Assembly: GCA_050247435.1 (NCBI GenBank) | Contig: JBFWUF010000011.1 | Coordinates: 62,001-126,000 of the forward strand | DNA: 64,000 bases | Direction: 5' to 3' | Source: JAJVID01 sp050247435 | Lineage (GTDB): Bacteria > Acidobacteriota > Blastocatellia > RBC074 | Shown: in pieces, positions 26,340 through 35,685 of the stretch | Position numbering within the stretch: the first letter of the stretch is position 1 | Layout: each line of letters starts with the position of its first letter | Program-made: the position numbers and the translations under genes | The notes under the pieces: model-generated | The model's input: only the letters and a program-made list of their open reading frames with translations | The model's database searches: none | Told to the model about the DNA's origin: nothing

Positions 26340-27310
26340 GCAAAGCGAGTCCGCAACGAATCGAAGTGAACGCGAGCATGGCGCGCAATCATTTGCGCGG
26401 TTACCTGTTTGCGGCGGGGGCCGCCGTGCTCTGGGGCTTTTCGGGCGTGGTCACGAAATACCTGCTGCGCCGGCAGATGCGCCCGGATGAATTGCTGGTC
26501 TTCCGCTCATTGATCGCGACAATAATTCTCTTCGCCTGGCTTGGCTTCAGGTCGCCACATCTGCTGAAAATCCGCCGCGCCGATCTTCCTGCTCTATTTC
26601 TGCTCGGCGCAATCGGGCTGGCCGCAAATCAAGGGTTCTACTATTTGTCGCTGACGATGGTCAGCGTCGGTTACTCGCTGCTGCTGCAATATCTGGCGCC
26701 GGTGCATTTGATGATTTACGGCGTGCTGTCGAAAACCGAGCGGATGACGGGCGGCAAGCTGATGGCCGCGCTCACTGCGATCTGCGGCTGTGTTTTGATG
26801 GTCCTGGGACAACAGGGCGGAATCGCCCGCGTGTCTTTGGCCGGGACGCTGTGCGCCGTCGGCTCAGGCGTCTGCTTCGCTTTCTACACCGCGTACGGCA
26901 AACAGGTGCTGAGAAGGCACGATCCGCGCACGATGATCACCTATGCGTTTTTGATCTCAGGTTTGGTGTGGTTGACGATTCGCCCGCCGTGGAAGATTGA
27001 CTGGGCCGGCATTAATCTTCCGATGTGGATATTCTTCATCTATCTCGCCACCGTGGCGACTATATTGCCATTCGCGCTCTATTCGGCCAGCCTGCGTTAT
27101 CTGGAAGCGAGTCGAAGCTCGCTGACTTCCATGCTCGAACCGGTAGTGGCGGCGTCAGTCGCGTGGATGTGGCTTGGCGAAGAGATGGAGCCGATGCAAA
27201 TCGCTGGCGGCGCAGCCGTGATCGGAGGCATTCTGCTGCTGCAAATCGAAAGCATGATGCGAGCTTCATTCAGGCAGAGAGATAGTACAAAACAGACGAA
27301 AAATCTTTAG
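26336..27310 (+). CDS. EamA/DMT-family inner-membrane transporter
   Basis: The 324-residue protein has about ten hydrophobic helices in two EamA repeats. Typical segments include LFAAGAAVLWGFSGVVTKYLL, GFYYLSLTMVSVGYSLLLQY and, in the second repeat, YLEASRSSLTSMLEPVVAASVAWMWLGE (quoted in part by position, about 255-285). Such transporters export metabolites or drugs by proton exchange; the substrate cannot be told. The GTG start overlaps the preceding stop by 4 bp; ATG 26378 is an alternative 14 residues in. Confidence 0.88.
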   Translation: MSKASPQRIEVNASMARNHLRGYLFAAGAAVLWGFSGVVTKYLLRRQMRPDELLVFRSLIATIILFAWLGFRSPHLLKIRRADLPALFLLGAIGLAANQGFYYLSLTMVSVGYSLLLQYLAPVHLMIYGVLSKTERMTGGKLMAALTAICGCVLMVLGQQGGIARVSLAGTLCAVGSGVCFAFYTAYGKQVLRRHDPRTMITYAFLISGLVWLTIRPPWKIDWAGINLPMWIFFIYLATVATILPFALYSASLRYLEASRSSLTSMLEPVVAASVAWMWLGEEMEPMQIAGGAAVIGGILLLQIESMMRASFRQRDSTKQTKNL

Positions 27311-27387
27311 ACAGGATGAACAAGATTGAGCAGGATTGGCGGAAAGAAGTTTCTTCACACCCTGAAAAAATCCTGTCCATCCTGTCT
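27309..27387. repeat. imperfect hairpin repeat after EamA gene
   Basis: AGACAGGATG (27309-27318) pairs with CATCCTGTCT (27378-27387). Inside it CAGGATT (27331-27337) pairs with AATCCTG (27369-27375). It lies between convergent EamA and BON genes and might help end transcription from both sides. Confidence 0.65.
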
Positions 27388-27429
27388 GAAACTTTCCGTC
27401 TGTTCCGTGTTTTCTCCCCACCTTCATAT

Positions 27430-28026
27430 CTAATTCTTTTCAACCTTCAGTTCGTTCTTGATCTCGAATAAGCCCGGAACGCCATTGGCCTTGATGTTGG
27501 CGATATCGCTGTCGCCTTTGTTCGCCACCACGCCTTTCAGCGTCAGCCTCCCGCGATTGATGATGATGTGAATTGACGGGACTGGTTGCTGGCCGTAGCG
27601 GAAGAGCGGCGAGTTGCCGTTGAAAAGCTCGCGGAAGACCGCCCGTCGCAGGCGATCATCGTTTGGCGATAGTGGCAGAACTTCTATTTGATTGATCACT
27701 CTATCCACACCCTCGACCCTTTCGACGCGCCGCTGCGAGTCTTTCTTCAATGTCGGTCTGGTCACCTGCCCGCGCAGGTAGACCGTGCCGTCCGCCTCGA
27801 CATAACCCTCAAGCCAGTCGAAGACGCTGAAATATGGGAGCGTGACAAGCTCTTTGCGAATCTCTTTGGTCAGGTAGGCCAGATTGCCCGCCTCGCTTTC
27901 GGCGCGTGGCCTGGATTCAAGCTTCGATTTCCTGCTCTTCTTCTGCGGCGTTGGAGTGGCGAATGACGGGATCGAGGCTAGCGACAAGGTGATGACTGTG
28001 AATGCGATGAACAGCGCTCTTTTCAT
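27430..28026 (-). CDS. secreted BON-domain protein
   Basis: The 198-residue protein has a signal peptide (about 1-22, SFATP), a basic linker, and two BON domains (about 55-115 and 125-195), the second ending GDSDIANIKANGVPGLFEIKNEL (by position). BON domains bind phospholipid or other envelope surfaces; relatives such as OsmY are periplasmic. GAAGGAATT precedes ATG 28026. A longer frame to 28140 would run through the hairpin element and is rejected. Confidence 0.88.
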   Translation of the reverse strand: MKRALFIAFTVITLSLASIPSFATPTPQKKSRKSKLESRPRAESEAGNLAYLTKEIRKELVTLPYFSVFDWLEGYVEADGTVYLRGQVTRPTLKKDSQRRVERVEGVDRVINQIEVLPLSPNDDRLRRAVFRELFNGNSPLFRYGQQPVPSIHIIINRGRLTLKGVVANKGDSDIANIKANGVPGLFEIKNELKVEKN

Positions 28027-28046
28027 AATTCCTTCTCTAAAAATCT

Positions 28047-28144
28047 CTGGGCGCGCATCGCTTCCAGCGTGCCATTGGCAAGAGGCGGATTGAAAGGAAA
28101 ATAGACCTCTTGCCAGTGGCACGCTGGAAGCGATGCGCACCCAG
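28047..28144. repeat. 98-bp hairpin element, family A copy 2
   Basis: Arms 28047-28085 and 28106-28144 pair over 39 nt with two G-T-type positions, around a loop holding ATTGAAAGGAAAA. The arm segment CATTGG replaces CTCTTGG of copy 1 and the opposite arm changes to match. It ends 20 nt before the BON start (minus strand). The loop runs opposite to the gene here, unlike copies 1 and 3. Confidence 0.95.
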
Positions 28145-28194
28145 GATTACGCGAAACCAGATCAAATCGGTTTTCAATCCGCTGTCGCCCAATT

Positions 28195-31100
28195 CTATCG
28201 CGCGTCTCCCAGCGCCGAAAAACCGGCCCAGAAATACGGATGGCGATACTCTTCACGCTTGAGCAGTTGATTTACCGACGACTGCCAGGCTCCGGCCTTC
28301 GAGTCTTTGCTCCCGGACGTTTTGATCCGGCGGTGGAATTCGAGGATCAGGTCGGACGCCCCTTCGCTGCGCCAACGGCTCACGACGGTTGCTGGGCAGC
28401 CCGCGACGAACCACACCCACGTCAACCCAGTCATCGCCCTGATCGCTCCGGCTTTCGGCGATGCAAGCTCCGTCGCCGGCATCACTACCAGTTCGGCTTT
28501 CAGATCGAGATCGAGAAGCTCTCTGGCTTCGAGCAGCCCGTCTTCTTTCGCCTCCACGTTCGATGAAAACGCCGCGAACGAGAAGAGCGGCGCGGTTTCG
28601 TTCAACACGCCTCGCACGGCCAGATGCAGTAGTTGATGTTTGCCAGCTTCGGCCTTCATTCGATCCTCGCTCGCGGCGATGTCCGTCAACACAACGCTCT
28701 GCCGCTCGCCGTAAAGTTCGCTCAAACGTTCGGTTTCTTTTTGCGCTTCCAGCGACGGATCGGATTGTTCGGCGGGCAAAATTGATTTGATCCGATCCGT
28801 CGCTGCCTGAGTCAAAACCGGGTTGGCGAATGCGAGCAGCGCGGGCGCGGGCTTAGCTCGCGGTTTCTGGCGGGCGCGCAGTCTGGAGATTGCGCTGAGC
28901 GCGCTCAGCGAAGGCGTATAAGAGACCGCGAAGTTCTCGATCAGGTAGCGATCATCTTCCGCTCGCAGCGCCTGAAAAGGCAGATTCCACAAGACCGCGT
29001 CAGGCGCGATGACCAGGTGTTTTTGCGAAGCAAGCTGCTCACGCGCCGGTTTGAGCAAAAGGCCGTAAAGCTCTTGCGCCAGTGTTTGCGCGTTCGCATC
29101 ACGACTGGCAACCGCATCCTGAAACTTCGACACGAGGGCGTACAATTCGGCGCGGCTGACACTGAGGACGTAAATTCTGAGCGGAGAGACGGGCTTCGCC
29201 GATCTCGCAGCCGCCCGGTTCTTCGTGAAAGCGAACAGGTATGTGTTTTCATCCGTCTCAACGAATTCGAGCAGGGCGGTCTTCGCGTCGGCAAGCAGAG
29301 CCGTTGTTTGCGCGGCGTTGAGCGGCTTTGCTTCACCGCGCAGCGCCTTCAATTGCGGGCGCAGCTCGAAGAGCTTGTCGCGGAACGCCGCGTAATCCCG
29401 CCGCGTCTTTCTCAGCTTTTCAGTCAGATCATTGAGCCGCGTCCGGTTCGGGTTTTGCCGCTCCCGCTCGCGTTGAACTCGCGTAGTGAGCGTCGCAAGC
29501 TCCGTCAGGAATTTGCGTTCCTGCTCGCGCTCGCGCGGCGTCATCGTTTTGTTGATCCACACCTTGGCGCTTTGCAGCACGCCCAGCAGCACGCGTGATT
29601 TTGCGCGCTCGGCGTAATCGAAAGCTTCGAAACCTTTGCCATCGCTGATGGCCACGTCAACCATCGCCAGGTAGGGCGCGAGTTTGCTCTCGTAAAATCG
29701 CGGTTGTGTTCCCCGGTTCTGCCCCGGACGCAACGTCTCGATAGCCGCAATCGCTTCGACGAAAGCCGGGCGCGCGAGGTCGAGTCTCTCGCTTCGGTAC
29801 TGAGCCTTGCCCACGCGGTAACGCGCCTGCCAGAAGAGATCGGTATCCTGAACATGTTTTGCCAACGTCGCGGATTTCTCCGCCCGCTCGATCGTCTGCG
29901 CGTAATCTTTCTGCTCGTAACTGATCAGGCTCTCGTTCAACAACACCGCCGCGACGCCAGACAAATTGTTCACGGATTCGTACATAGCCTTGCTCTTTCG
30001 ATAGGCGTCGAGCGCGCTGGCGTAATCGGCTTTCGCCGCATACGCCACTCCGAGATCAATCAACGCGTTGGCCGTCTCCTGAATATCCGGCGCCTGTTCG
30101 CGCAACGCCAGAGCCTGTTTGAAAGCTTCGAGCGCCTGATCCAACCGGCCCAGACTGAAATGCGCGCCGCCGACCTTCTGCCACGCGGCGGCGGTGTTCG
30201 CCTTGTCGCCCAGCGATTCTTCGACGCTCAGGTTTTCGCGATAAGCTTCGAGCGCGAGCGCGTAATTGCCATCGAGCGAATGGATCAACCCGATGCCTTG
30301 CAACGCGCCCGCCACGCCTTGTCGCGTGCCAGCTTCTTTTTCGGCTGCGAGGCAGCGGCGGTAGTAGCTCATCGCCTGAGCGTAATCGCCCTGCGAGTAG
30401 TGAATGTTGGCGAGGTTGTGCAGCGCGTAACCAATACTGCGCTTGTCTCCCGCCGCTTCAAACCTGCTCACGGCTTCGGCGTAAAGGTCAATCGCGGCGG
30501 CGTCATTGCCCTGCTCGTACTCGGTCCCTGCAATCTTGAGCAGGCGGCTGGCATAAGCCGTCTTCGCCCCGGAGGGATCGAGCCATTTCAAACTCCGGCG
30601 ATAAAAATCGGAGGCGAGCGCGTAATCGCCCTGCTCGTAATGAACGTTGCCGATGTTTTCCAGCGTCTGCGCGGCGTCGTTCTTCTCGTTCAACTCCTCG
30701 TGAATCGCGAGTCCGCGCTGAAAGTAATCAATCGCCAATTGAGGCTTGCCCAACGCGGATTGGGCCAGACCGATGCTGGTCAGAAAGCGCGCCGATTCCG
30801 ATTTGCGACCAAGCTCTTCTTCAATCGCCAAGCCTTTTTGATAGGCGTCGAGCGACTGCTGATAACGCTTCTGCACAAAATGAATGATGCCCGTGTTCAT
30901 CCAGGCGTGGGAGACTTCCCGATTTTCGTTGAGTCGCTCCGCAACCAGGCGAAGACTTATCAGAACCGAAAGCGCGCGTGAATAATCGGCCTGCGCATAA
31001 GAGCGGTCACTCTGATTGTGGAGCAGCAACAACAATTCGCGGTTGATCAATTCCTGATCATTGGCTAGCAGCGCCTCTCGTTCGGTGTCGGTATTCGCCG

Positions 31101-31572
31101 TGGCCAGCGCGTTCGACAGGCTGACAACCGCTGGCGTCTCGCTCCAGAATTTCCATTCGCCGTTCTCTCTGACAAACGAGTGATCGGCGCGAACCGTGCT
31201 TTTGCGGATTGAAGTGGAAGACCCGCGAAGGCTCGCGGTCTCTCGCTCAATTACGACACGGGCGGAGGCCTTACCACCTTCAAATTTGATTCGTGAAATT
31301 GTTGGTTCCGAGAATTTGTAATCCTCGATGGCGAACATCCGCCGCAACAGATCACGCCGCGAGGCGATGGCCGGCGCCTCTTTGCTCCACAAAGTTGTGA
31401 ACGCATCCAGGTCTTTCTTCGCATAAGCGTCGAAATACCTGACGACCAGGCCGCGCAACGCCTCTTCGTCCGGCGATAAAGCGGCGCCGTTTGCCGGTTG
31501 TTGGGCAACAGCGGAAAGACAAAGGAAAATGACCGAGAGAACTGTCAATGGCAATCTCGCACTGTTACGCAT
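28195..31572 (-). CDS. secreted SnoaL-TPR-CHAT protein with degenerate CHAT site
   Basis: The 1125-residue protein has a signal peptide (1-24), an NTF2/SnoaL-like domain (about 33-150), about ten TPRs (about 190-620), a coiled-coil linker and a C-terminal CHAT domain (about 780-1120). The CHAT domain aligns well with the caspase/separase-like family, but the expected catalytic His is Arg987 (HLAVRG in place of HxATHG) and the expected Cys is Thr1034 (PATELA in place of SACETG). It should therefore not cut peptides and may act as a scaffold. GAGGTGA fixes the start. CHAT-TPR proteins are usually cytoplasmic partners in bacterial defence or signalling; export is another difference. Confidence 0.88.
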   Translation of the reverse strand: MRNSARLPLTVLSVIFLCLSAVAQQPANGAALSPDEEALRGLVVRYFDAYAKKDLDAFTTLWSKEAPAIASRRDLLRRMFAIEDYKFSEPTISRIKFEGGKASARVVIERETASLRGSSTSIRKSTVRADHSFVRENGEWKFWSETPAVVSLSNALATANTDTEREALLANDQELINRELLLLLHNQSDRSYAQADYSRALSVLISLRLVAERLNENREVSHAWMNTGIIHFVQKRYQQSLDAYQKGLAIEEELGRKSESARFLTSIGLAQSALGKPQLAIDYFQRGLAIHEELNEKNDAAQTLENIGNVHYEQGDYALASDFYRRSLKWLDPSGAKTAYASRLLKIAGTEYEQGNDAAAIDLYAEAVSRFEAAGDKRSIGYALHNLANIHYSQGDYAQAMSYYRRCLAAEKEAGTRQGVAGALQGIGLIHSLDGNYALALEAYRENLSVEESLGDKANTAAAWQKVGGAHFSLGRLDQALEAFKQALALREQAPDIQETANALIDLGVAYAAKADYASALDAYRKSKAMYESVNNLSGVAAVLLNESLISYEQKDYAQTIERAEKSATLAKHVQDTDLFWQARYRVGKAQYRSERLDLARPAFVEAIAAIETLRPGQNRGTQPRFYESKLAPYLAMVDVAISDGKGFEAFDYAERAKSRVLLGVLQSAKVWINKTMTPREREQERKFLTELATLTTRVQRERERQNPNRTRLNDLTEKLRKTRRDYAAFRDKLFELRPQLKALRGEAKPLNAAQTTALLADAKTALLEFVETDENTYLFAFTKNRAAARSAKPVSPLRIYVLSVSRAELYALVSKFQDAVASRDANAQTLAQELYGLLLKPAREQLASQKHLVIAPDAVLWNLPFQALRAEDDRYLIENFAVSYTPSLSALSAISRLRARQKPRAKPAPALLAFANPVLTQAATDRIKSILPAEQSDPSLEAQKETERLSELYGERQSVVLTDIAASEDRMKAEAGKHQLLHLAVRGVLNETAPLFSFAAFSSNVEAKEDGLLEARELLDLDLKAELVVMPATELASPKAGAIRAMTGLTWVWFVAGCPATVVSRWRSEGASDLILEFHRRIKTSGSKDSKAGAWQSSVNQLLKREEYRHPYFWAGFSALGDAR

Positions 31573-31646
31573 CGCGGGTCACCTCGACGAGGGAAATTGT
31601 TGTGATGGCCCGAAGATGATCCTTCAATCAGTCCACAAACACAAAG

Positions 31647-31673
31647 AGGCGAGACGGTATTCCCGCCTCGCCT
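31647..31673 (-). terminator. terminator of the sigma-factor operon
   Basis: Read on the minus strand, an 11-bp stem (AGGCGAGGCGG with its complement, one mismatch) closes a 5-nt loop and is followed by a T-rich tract (TCTTTGTGTTT). It lies 30 nt past the stop of the TonB-domain gene. Confidence 0.75.
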
Positions 31674-31704
31674 TCGGCATTTGCGACAGGTTTTCAGCCT
31701 GACG

Positions 31705-33099
31705 CTATTGATTGTCCGGCTTCCGCACCTTTTCTTGCATCTTCAGCGCTTCTCTCATCTCGATCTCCTGTCTCAGCTTTATCTCGGCGCTCGCGGCGGG
31801 CCTGGTGAAACCGTACCCGCCTTCTTTAACCGTGTAGTCGGACGGAACCTGGAAGAGCGACGCGTCTGGCTCGGAGCGGCTGATGTTGGTGACGCGATAG
31901 GATGATTCGCCGAAGCGCGGATCGCTCTGCTTGGTCATGATGACCATATTCAATTCGGGCGAGGACCATTTCTCGCGCACCGTTTCAATCGGGCGTTCAT
32001 TGCCGATTGCGCCCGCCGGAATCGTCATGACCTCGCGTGTGCCCTCGCATTCGACTCCTTCGACCATCTGTTTACCGAGTTGTTCCGTGTTGGTTGAAAA
32101 TTTCGTGATGCGCCTTGTGGCCGCAACCGCCGGGGCTGGGGCTTCATCAGCCAACGTGAAGTTGAAGGTGAGAACGCCATTGACTTTAACAGCCTTATTC
32201 CCAAGCTCTGTCGGTTTGAATTGCCATTGGCGCGCGGCTTGAACCGCGGCGTCGCGGAGCAGCGGGTGCCCGCTAATGACGTTCGCTTCGATCACCTCTC
32301 CGGTCTCACTGACGAGCACTTGAATCTGAACGGGGCCTGACGCTTTGGCGGCCTTTGCGACAGGAGGATACGCCGGTTGTACTTTCTTGATTGCGCTGCC
32401 CTGCAACACTCCGCCGGACACTGAAATTTTCTTGAGGGCTTCTCCGTTCACAGGTGTGGTCGGAGCAAGTGTCGCCGCGCCCGCCACTGCTACCCTGAAA
32501 CGAGAATTCATCTTTCGAGCAGTTCTGGTTTCGGGTTCGAGCATGTAATTCACGCCTGCCACCGGATCGAAGATGTTGATCGTCTGCCTCTGCTCGCTCG
32601 ATCCGCCCAATTGGAACGTCTTCTCGTTGCGCGTGCGCCCCTGGCTGTCGCGGTAGATGTAACCTTCGGATTGTTGGACGATGCGGTTTCCGTCTGGCAG
32701 AGTTTGAATCGTTTCGGAAACGGTCTGAGCCGAAAACGGCGCGCCTTTGATCAGCCGGTTGTCAAAGCTCATCTCTTGCGAGAAGAACTGAAAGACTCCG
32801 TCGCCGCCGGTTTGCGCGCCCGCGACCCAGACAGCGTCGAACCCGTCAGGCCCGCGAAGACCACCAGCCTGATTGGGCACGCGAACGCCGAACGTGGCGG
32901 TTTGCCCAGCGCCAGTCTGAATTGTGAAGGTTTGTCCCTCACTTTGAATCACAGACCGCTGTTCGATATTCCGCCTCTGCTCCTGGCTCTGAATGGACTT
33001 CTCCTGTTTCTTGTCCTGCGCCATCACGCCCGCGACGCCATTGGCGGCGAGGGTCAGCGCGCAAACGGACGATAAAAATCTCCTGCCTATGTTTTTCAT
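31705..33099 (-). CDS. secreted protein with an internal TonB C-terminal domain
   Basis: The 464-residue protein has a signal peptide (1-28). Its first part (about 60-205; GNRIVQQSEGYIYRDSQGRTR and FDPVAGVNYMLEPETRT) and last part (about 335-460; QMVEGVECEGTREVMTIPAG, RVTNISRSEPDASLFQVP) belong together as a known acidobacterial family of unknown function. Between them, about 225-325, is a TonB_C domain (KKVQPAYPPVAKAA ... AVQAARQWQFKP). No transmembrane anchor or long Pro-rich arm is present, so it is not an ordinary TonB. GTAAGGAGAG precedes the ATG. It is the last gene of the sigma/anti-sigma operon. Confidence 0.8.
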   Translation of the reverse strand: MKNIGRRFLSSVCALTLAANGVAGVMAQDKKQEKSIQSQEQRRNIEQRSVIQSEGQTFTIQTGAGQTATFGVRVPNQAGGLRGPDGFDAVWVAGAQTGGDGVFQFFSQEMSFDNRLIKGAPFSAQTVSETIQTLPDGNRIVQQSEGYIYRDSQGRTRNEKTFQLGGSSEQRQTINIFDPVAGVNYMLEPETRTARKMNSRFRVAVAGAATLAPTTPVNGEALKKISVSGGVLQGSAIKKVQPAYPPVAKAAKASGPVQIQVLVSETGEVIEANVISGHPLLRDAAVQAARQWQFKPTELGNKAVKVNGVLTFNFTLADEAPAPAVAATRRITKFSTNTEQLGKQMVEGVECEGTREVMTIPAGAIGNERPIETVREKWSSPELNMVIMTKQSDPRFGESSYRVTNISRSEPDASLFQVPSDYTVKEGGYGFTRPAASAEIKLRQEIEMREALKMQEKVRKPDNQ

Positions 33100-33148
33100 G
33101 GTTGTCTCTCCTTACCGGTTGTTGTTAAACGAAAACTTGAATTGCCGA

Positions 33149-33952
33149 TCACCGAACAAAACGAATGGCCTGAGCCAGCCCATCTTCGCCGACGAGCAGA
33201 TCGGCTTTGACCGGCACATCGGCGCGTTCGACGTTCACCGGCAATCCGAACCTGGCCAGGGCCGAGCGCGGCATCTGCACTCGAATCACTTCACCGCTCT
33301 CCATCGGCGTTTGAGCGCCTCCATAATTCAGCGGGAAGAAATCGCTCAGGTATTCACTGTCGTTCGCGTAAGCGGTGATGCTATCGCGAATGAAAGGCCT
33401 GTTGAGTTGTGGCCGACTGCCTCGGCGATGTCGCGGCGCGCGCGATTCGCGGCGTAATTCAGGCTCAGGCGTATCTTCCACAACCTTTCGAAGCTGATCT
33501 TCACGTTCGACGGACGGCTGTGGCGTTGGTGCCTTCTCCGTGATCACCACGTCGTCTTTCCGTGGCTCGTTTTGAATTGAGCGATAAACAATAAAACCGA
33601 AGGCGATGAGAATCGCCGCAGCCACGGCCCAGGCCAGGCGCGGCCATGCCGAGGGACGCCAATTTCTCGATCGGGCGGTTGGGTAGCTCGCAACCGGCTT
33701 TGGCGTCCGCGCGCGAAAGGCTCCGAGCAAGGCGGCTTCAACATTGCCTGGCGCGATTTTTCCTTCATCGCTCGCGGCCAGAGATTTCAACCCTGCGTTC
33801 AACGCGCGTTCATCCATCAAGCGTGCGGCGCAGCGCTCACAGGCTTCAGCATGAGACAACCCGGCCACACGCGCTTCGGCGCTGATCATCTTCAAGCCCT
33901 GATGGGCGCGGGCAAGATCGTTGGCGATGTTTTCAAATTCTCTACAGTTCAT
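33149..33952 (-). CDS. membrane anti-sigma factor (ZAS-type)
   Basis: The 267-residue protein has the zinc-binding anti-sigma motif His34-x3-Cys38-x2-Cys41, one membrane helix (about 106-123) and a periplasmic tail. The tail is Pro/Arg/Glu-rich and ends in a TonB_C-like fragment (VPVKADLLVGEDGLAQAIRFV). Only 4 bp separate it from the ECF sigma factor, the usual sigma/anti-sigma pairing; it should hold the sigma factor at the membrane until an envelope signal arrives. Confidence 0.88.
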   Translation of the reverse strand: MNCREFENIANDLARAHQGLKMISAEARVAGLSHAEACERCAARLMDERALNAGLKSLAASDEGKIAPGNVEAALLGAFRARTPKPVASYPTARSRNWRPSAWPRLAWAVAAAILIAFGFIVYRSIQNEPRKDDVVITEKAPTPQPSVEREDQLRKVVEDTPEPELRRESRAPRHRRGSRPQLNRPFIRDSITAYANDSEYLSDFFPLNYGGAQTPMESGEVIRVQMPRSALARFGLPVNVERADVPVKADLLVGEDGLAQAIRFVR

Positions 33953-33956
33953 ACTC

Positions 33957-34574
33957 TCACACGAAACAGTTCGCAGTGTTGGTTTGGCTGGCTTCCAAAT
34001 CCTGGTGCGACCGTAGTTTTTCGACGAGCAACCCGCGAGCGCGGTGCAATCTCGACCTGACGGTTCCCACCGCGCATCCCAGCGCGGCGGACGCGTCAGC
34101 GTAACTCATCTCGTGCAGGTCACACAGCACAACGACTTCACGATAATGCGCTGGCAGCGCCAACACCGCCTGCCGCACCGAAGCGATCATCTCTTTCCGA
34201 GTCAGATCGCCCAGCGGATCAGTCAATGCAATCAGACTCTCCGGCGTTGACGAATCACCGTCTTCCTCATTGTCACAGATCGGCGCCAAGAACCGGTCTT
34301 TCTCCAAACGCCGCAACACCTGATTGCGCGCGACGCCGAAAAGATAGGCTGAAAAAGAACCGCGCGACGGATCATAATTTCCATCGCCGCGCATCAAGGT
34401 CATAAAGACTTCCTGGGTGACATCTTCGGCGACGGTTTCCGATCCGCACATTCGCAAAGCGAAACGATAGATGCCGCCCTGCCGCCGCCGGTAAAGCGCG
34501 ACAAATGCGTTCTCATCTCCCGCGCGCAGCAGCTCCAACAATTCGTCGTCGCTTAACGTTGAATGCATCGCCAT
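33957..34574 (-). CDS. ECF-type RNA polymerase sigma factor
   Basis: The 205-residue protein has sigma region 2 (about 25-95; YRFALRMCGSETVAEDVTQEVFM) and region 4 (about 135-190; LPAHYREVVVLCDLHEMSYADASAALG then VGTVRSRLHRARGLL). It is the first gene of an operon with a ZAS anti-sigma factor and the TonB-domain protein, and it probably autoregulates. The start could also be ATG 34568. Ribosome site is weak. Confidence 0.93.
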   Translation of the reverse strand: MAMHSTLSDDELLELLRAGDENAFVALYRRRQGGIYRFALRMCGSETVAEDVTQEVFMTLMRGDGNYDPSRGSFSAYLFGVARNQVLRRLEKDRFLAPICDNEEDGDSSTPESLIALTDPLGDLTRKEMIASVRQAVLALPAHYREVVVLCDLHEMSYADASAALGCAVGTVRSRLHRARGLLVEKLRSHQDLEASQTNTANCFV

Positions 34575-34648
34575 TACTTTTCGAGTTTGCCTTTAACCTG
34601 CCGACGCTCGTGATTCAGTTTTTCCAGCCTGAAAGTTCCAGAAAAAAA

Positions 34649-34735
34649 GACAAGGGGACAAGGGGACGAGGGGACAAGGAGAGATCGGATTTTTAATCCC
34701 CATTCCCCGTCCCATTGTCTCCTTGTCTCCTTGTC
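34649..34735. repeat. imperfect hairpin of GACAAGG/CCTTGTC units
   Basis: A purine arm of repeated GGGGACAAG-like units is followed by a pyrimidine arm of CTCCTTGTC-like units, with AT-rich DNA between. It fills the gap between the glutaminyl cyclase gene and the sigma gene, 74 nt upstream of the latter. It resembles the 6037-6098 element in style, not in sequence. Confidence 0.7.
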
Positions 34736-34744
34736 ATTCCGGTA

Positions 34745-35584
34745 CTACCGGCTGGCGTCGTTTCGCCGCTGCTTCAAACGAATCTCGAACAATTTTGGCC
34801 AGAGCTTGCCAGTCACGAAGAGTCTGTCAGAGGCCGGGTCATAAGCGATGCCGTTGAGCACGTCCACCGAGCGGGAGCGGTCTTCGGGCGAAAGCAATCC
34901 TGACAAATTAATCCAGGCGGTCACTCTTCCGCTTTGCGGGTCAACGCGCGCGATGCGATCGGTTTGCCAGATGTTGGCGTAAATTTCCCCTTTGATGTAC
35001 TCAAGTTCGTTGAGCTGAGTTATCTCGCGCCCGTTGTCCTGAACCGCGATCACGCGCAGAACCTCGAGCGTGTCCGGATTAAGGAATCGAATATGGTTGG
35101 TGCCGTCGCTCATAATCAGCGAACGGCTATCGTGCGTCAGTCCCCAACCTTCGCCAGCGTAACTGAAACCGCGAATCATGTTGAATGAATCAAGGTCGTA
35201 AATGAATCCTTGCTGGGACTGCCAGGTCAGTTGGTACAGGCGGTTGTTGAAGAGCGCTAAACCTTCGGCGAAGAAAACGGCTGGCACGTCAATCTTCTTC
35301 ATAACCTTCCCGGTTTCAAGCTCAACCTGGCGGAGCGACGATGCGCCGTTCAGTCCGGTGCTCTCGTAAAGCGCGCCCTGGTGGAAGACCAACCCCTGTG
35401 TGAAAGCATTGGGGTCGTGCGGATAGGCGTTGACCACTTCGTAAGTGTAGGTTGGGACTCTGGCTGGAGCTGTCATTTGAGTAGGTGGTTGAGTTTCAAC
35501 TTGTGACGAAACCGCGTTGCCGTTCTTGCAAGATGCAAAAGCCAGCAGCAACGCAATACAAAAGAGTGTGTTTGAATTGAGCAT
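34745..35584 (-). CDS. glutaminyl-peptide cyclotransferase (bacterial propeller type)
   Basis: The 279-residue protein has a short signal with a lipoprotein-like FASC at residues 17-20, then a five-blade propeller of the plant/bacterial QC type. It shows FTQGLVFHQGALYESTGLNG, FAEGLALFNNRLYQLTWQ, YAGEGWGLTHDSRSLIMSDG, LNELEYIKGEIYANIW and VLNGIAYDP. It converts N-terminal Gln to pyroglutamate in the envelope. A perfect 12-bp palindrome (CGAGGCGCCTCG, 35585-35596) directly abuts the start codon. Confidence 0.92.
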   Translation of the reverse strand: MLNSNTLFCIALLLAFASCKNGNAVSSQVETQPPTQMTAPARVPTYTYEVVNAYPHDPNAFTQGLVFHQGALYESTGLNGASSLRQVELETGKVMKKIDVPAVFFAEGLALFNNRLYQLTWQSQQGFIYDLDSFNMIRGFSYAGEGWGLTHDSRSLIMSDGTNHIRFLNPDTLEVLRVIAVQDNGREITQLNELEYIKGEIYANIWQTDRIARVDPQSGRVTAWINLSGLLSPEDRSRSVDVLNGIAYDPASDRLFVTGKLWPKLFEIRLKQRRNDASR

Positions 35585-35685
35585 CGAGGCGCCTCGGTGT
35601 AAATTGCAATTATGAAAGTCGCGCCGTGAAATGCATCCAGACCGGCGCGATTGTTATTGGAATTCTGGTTCACACAGGAGTATCC

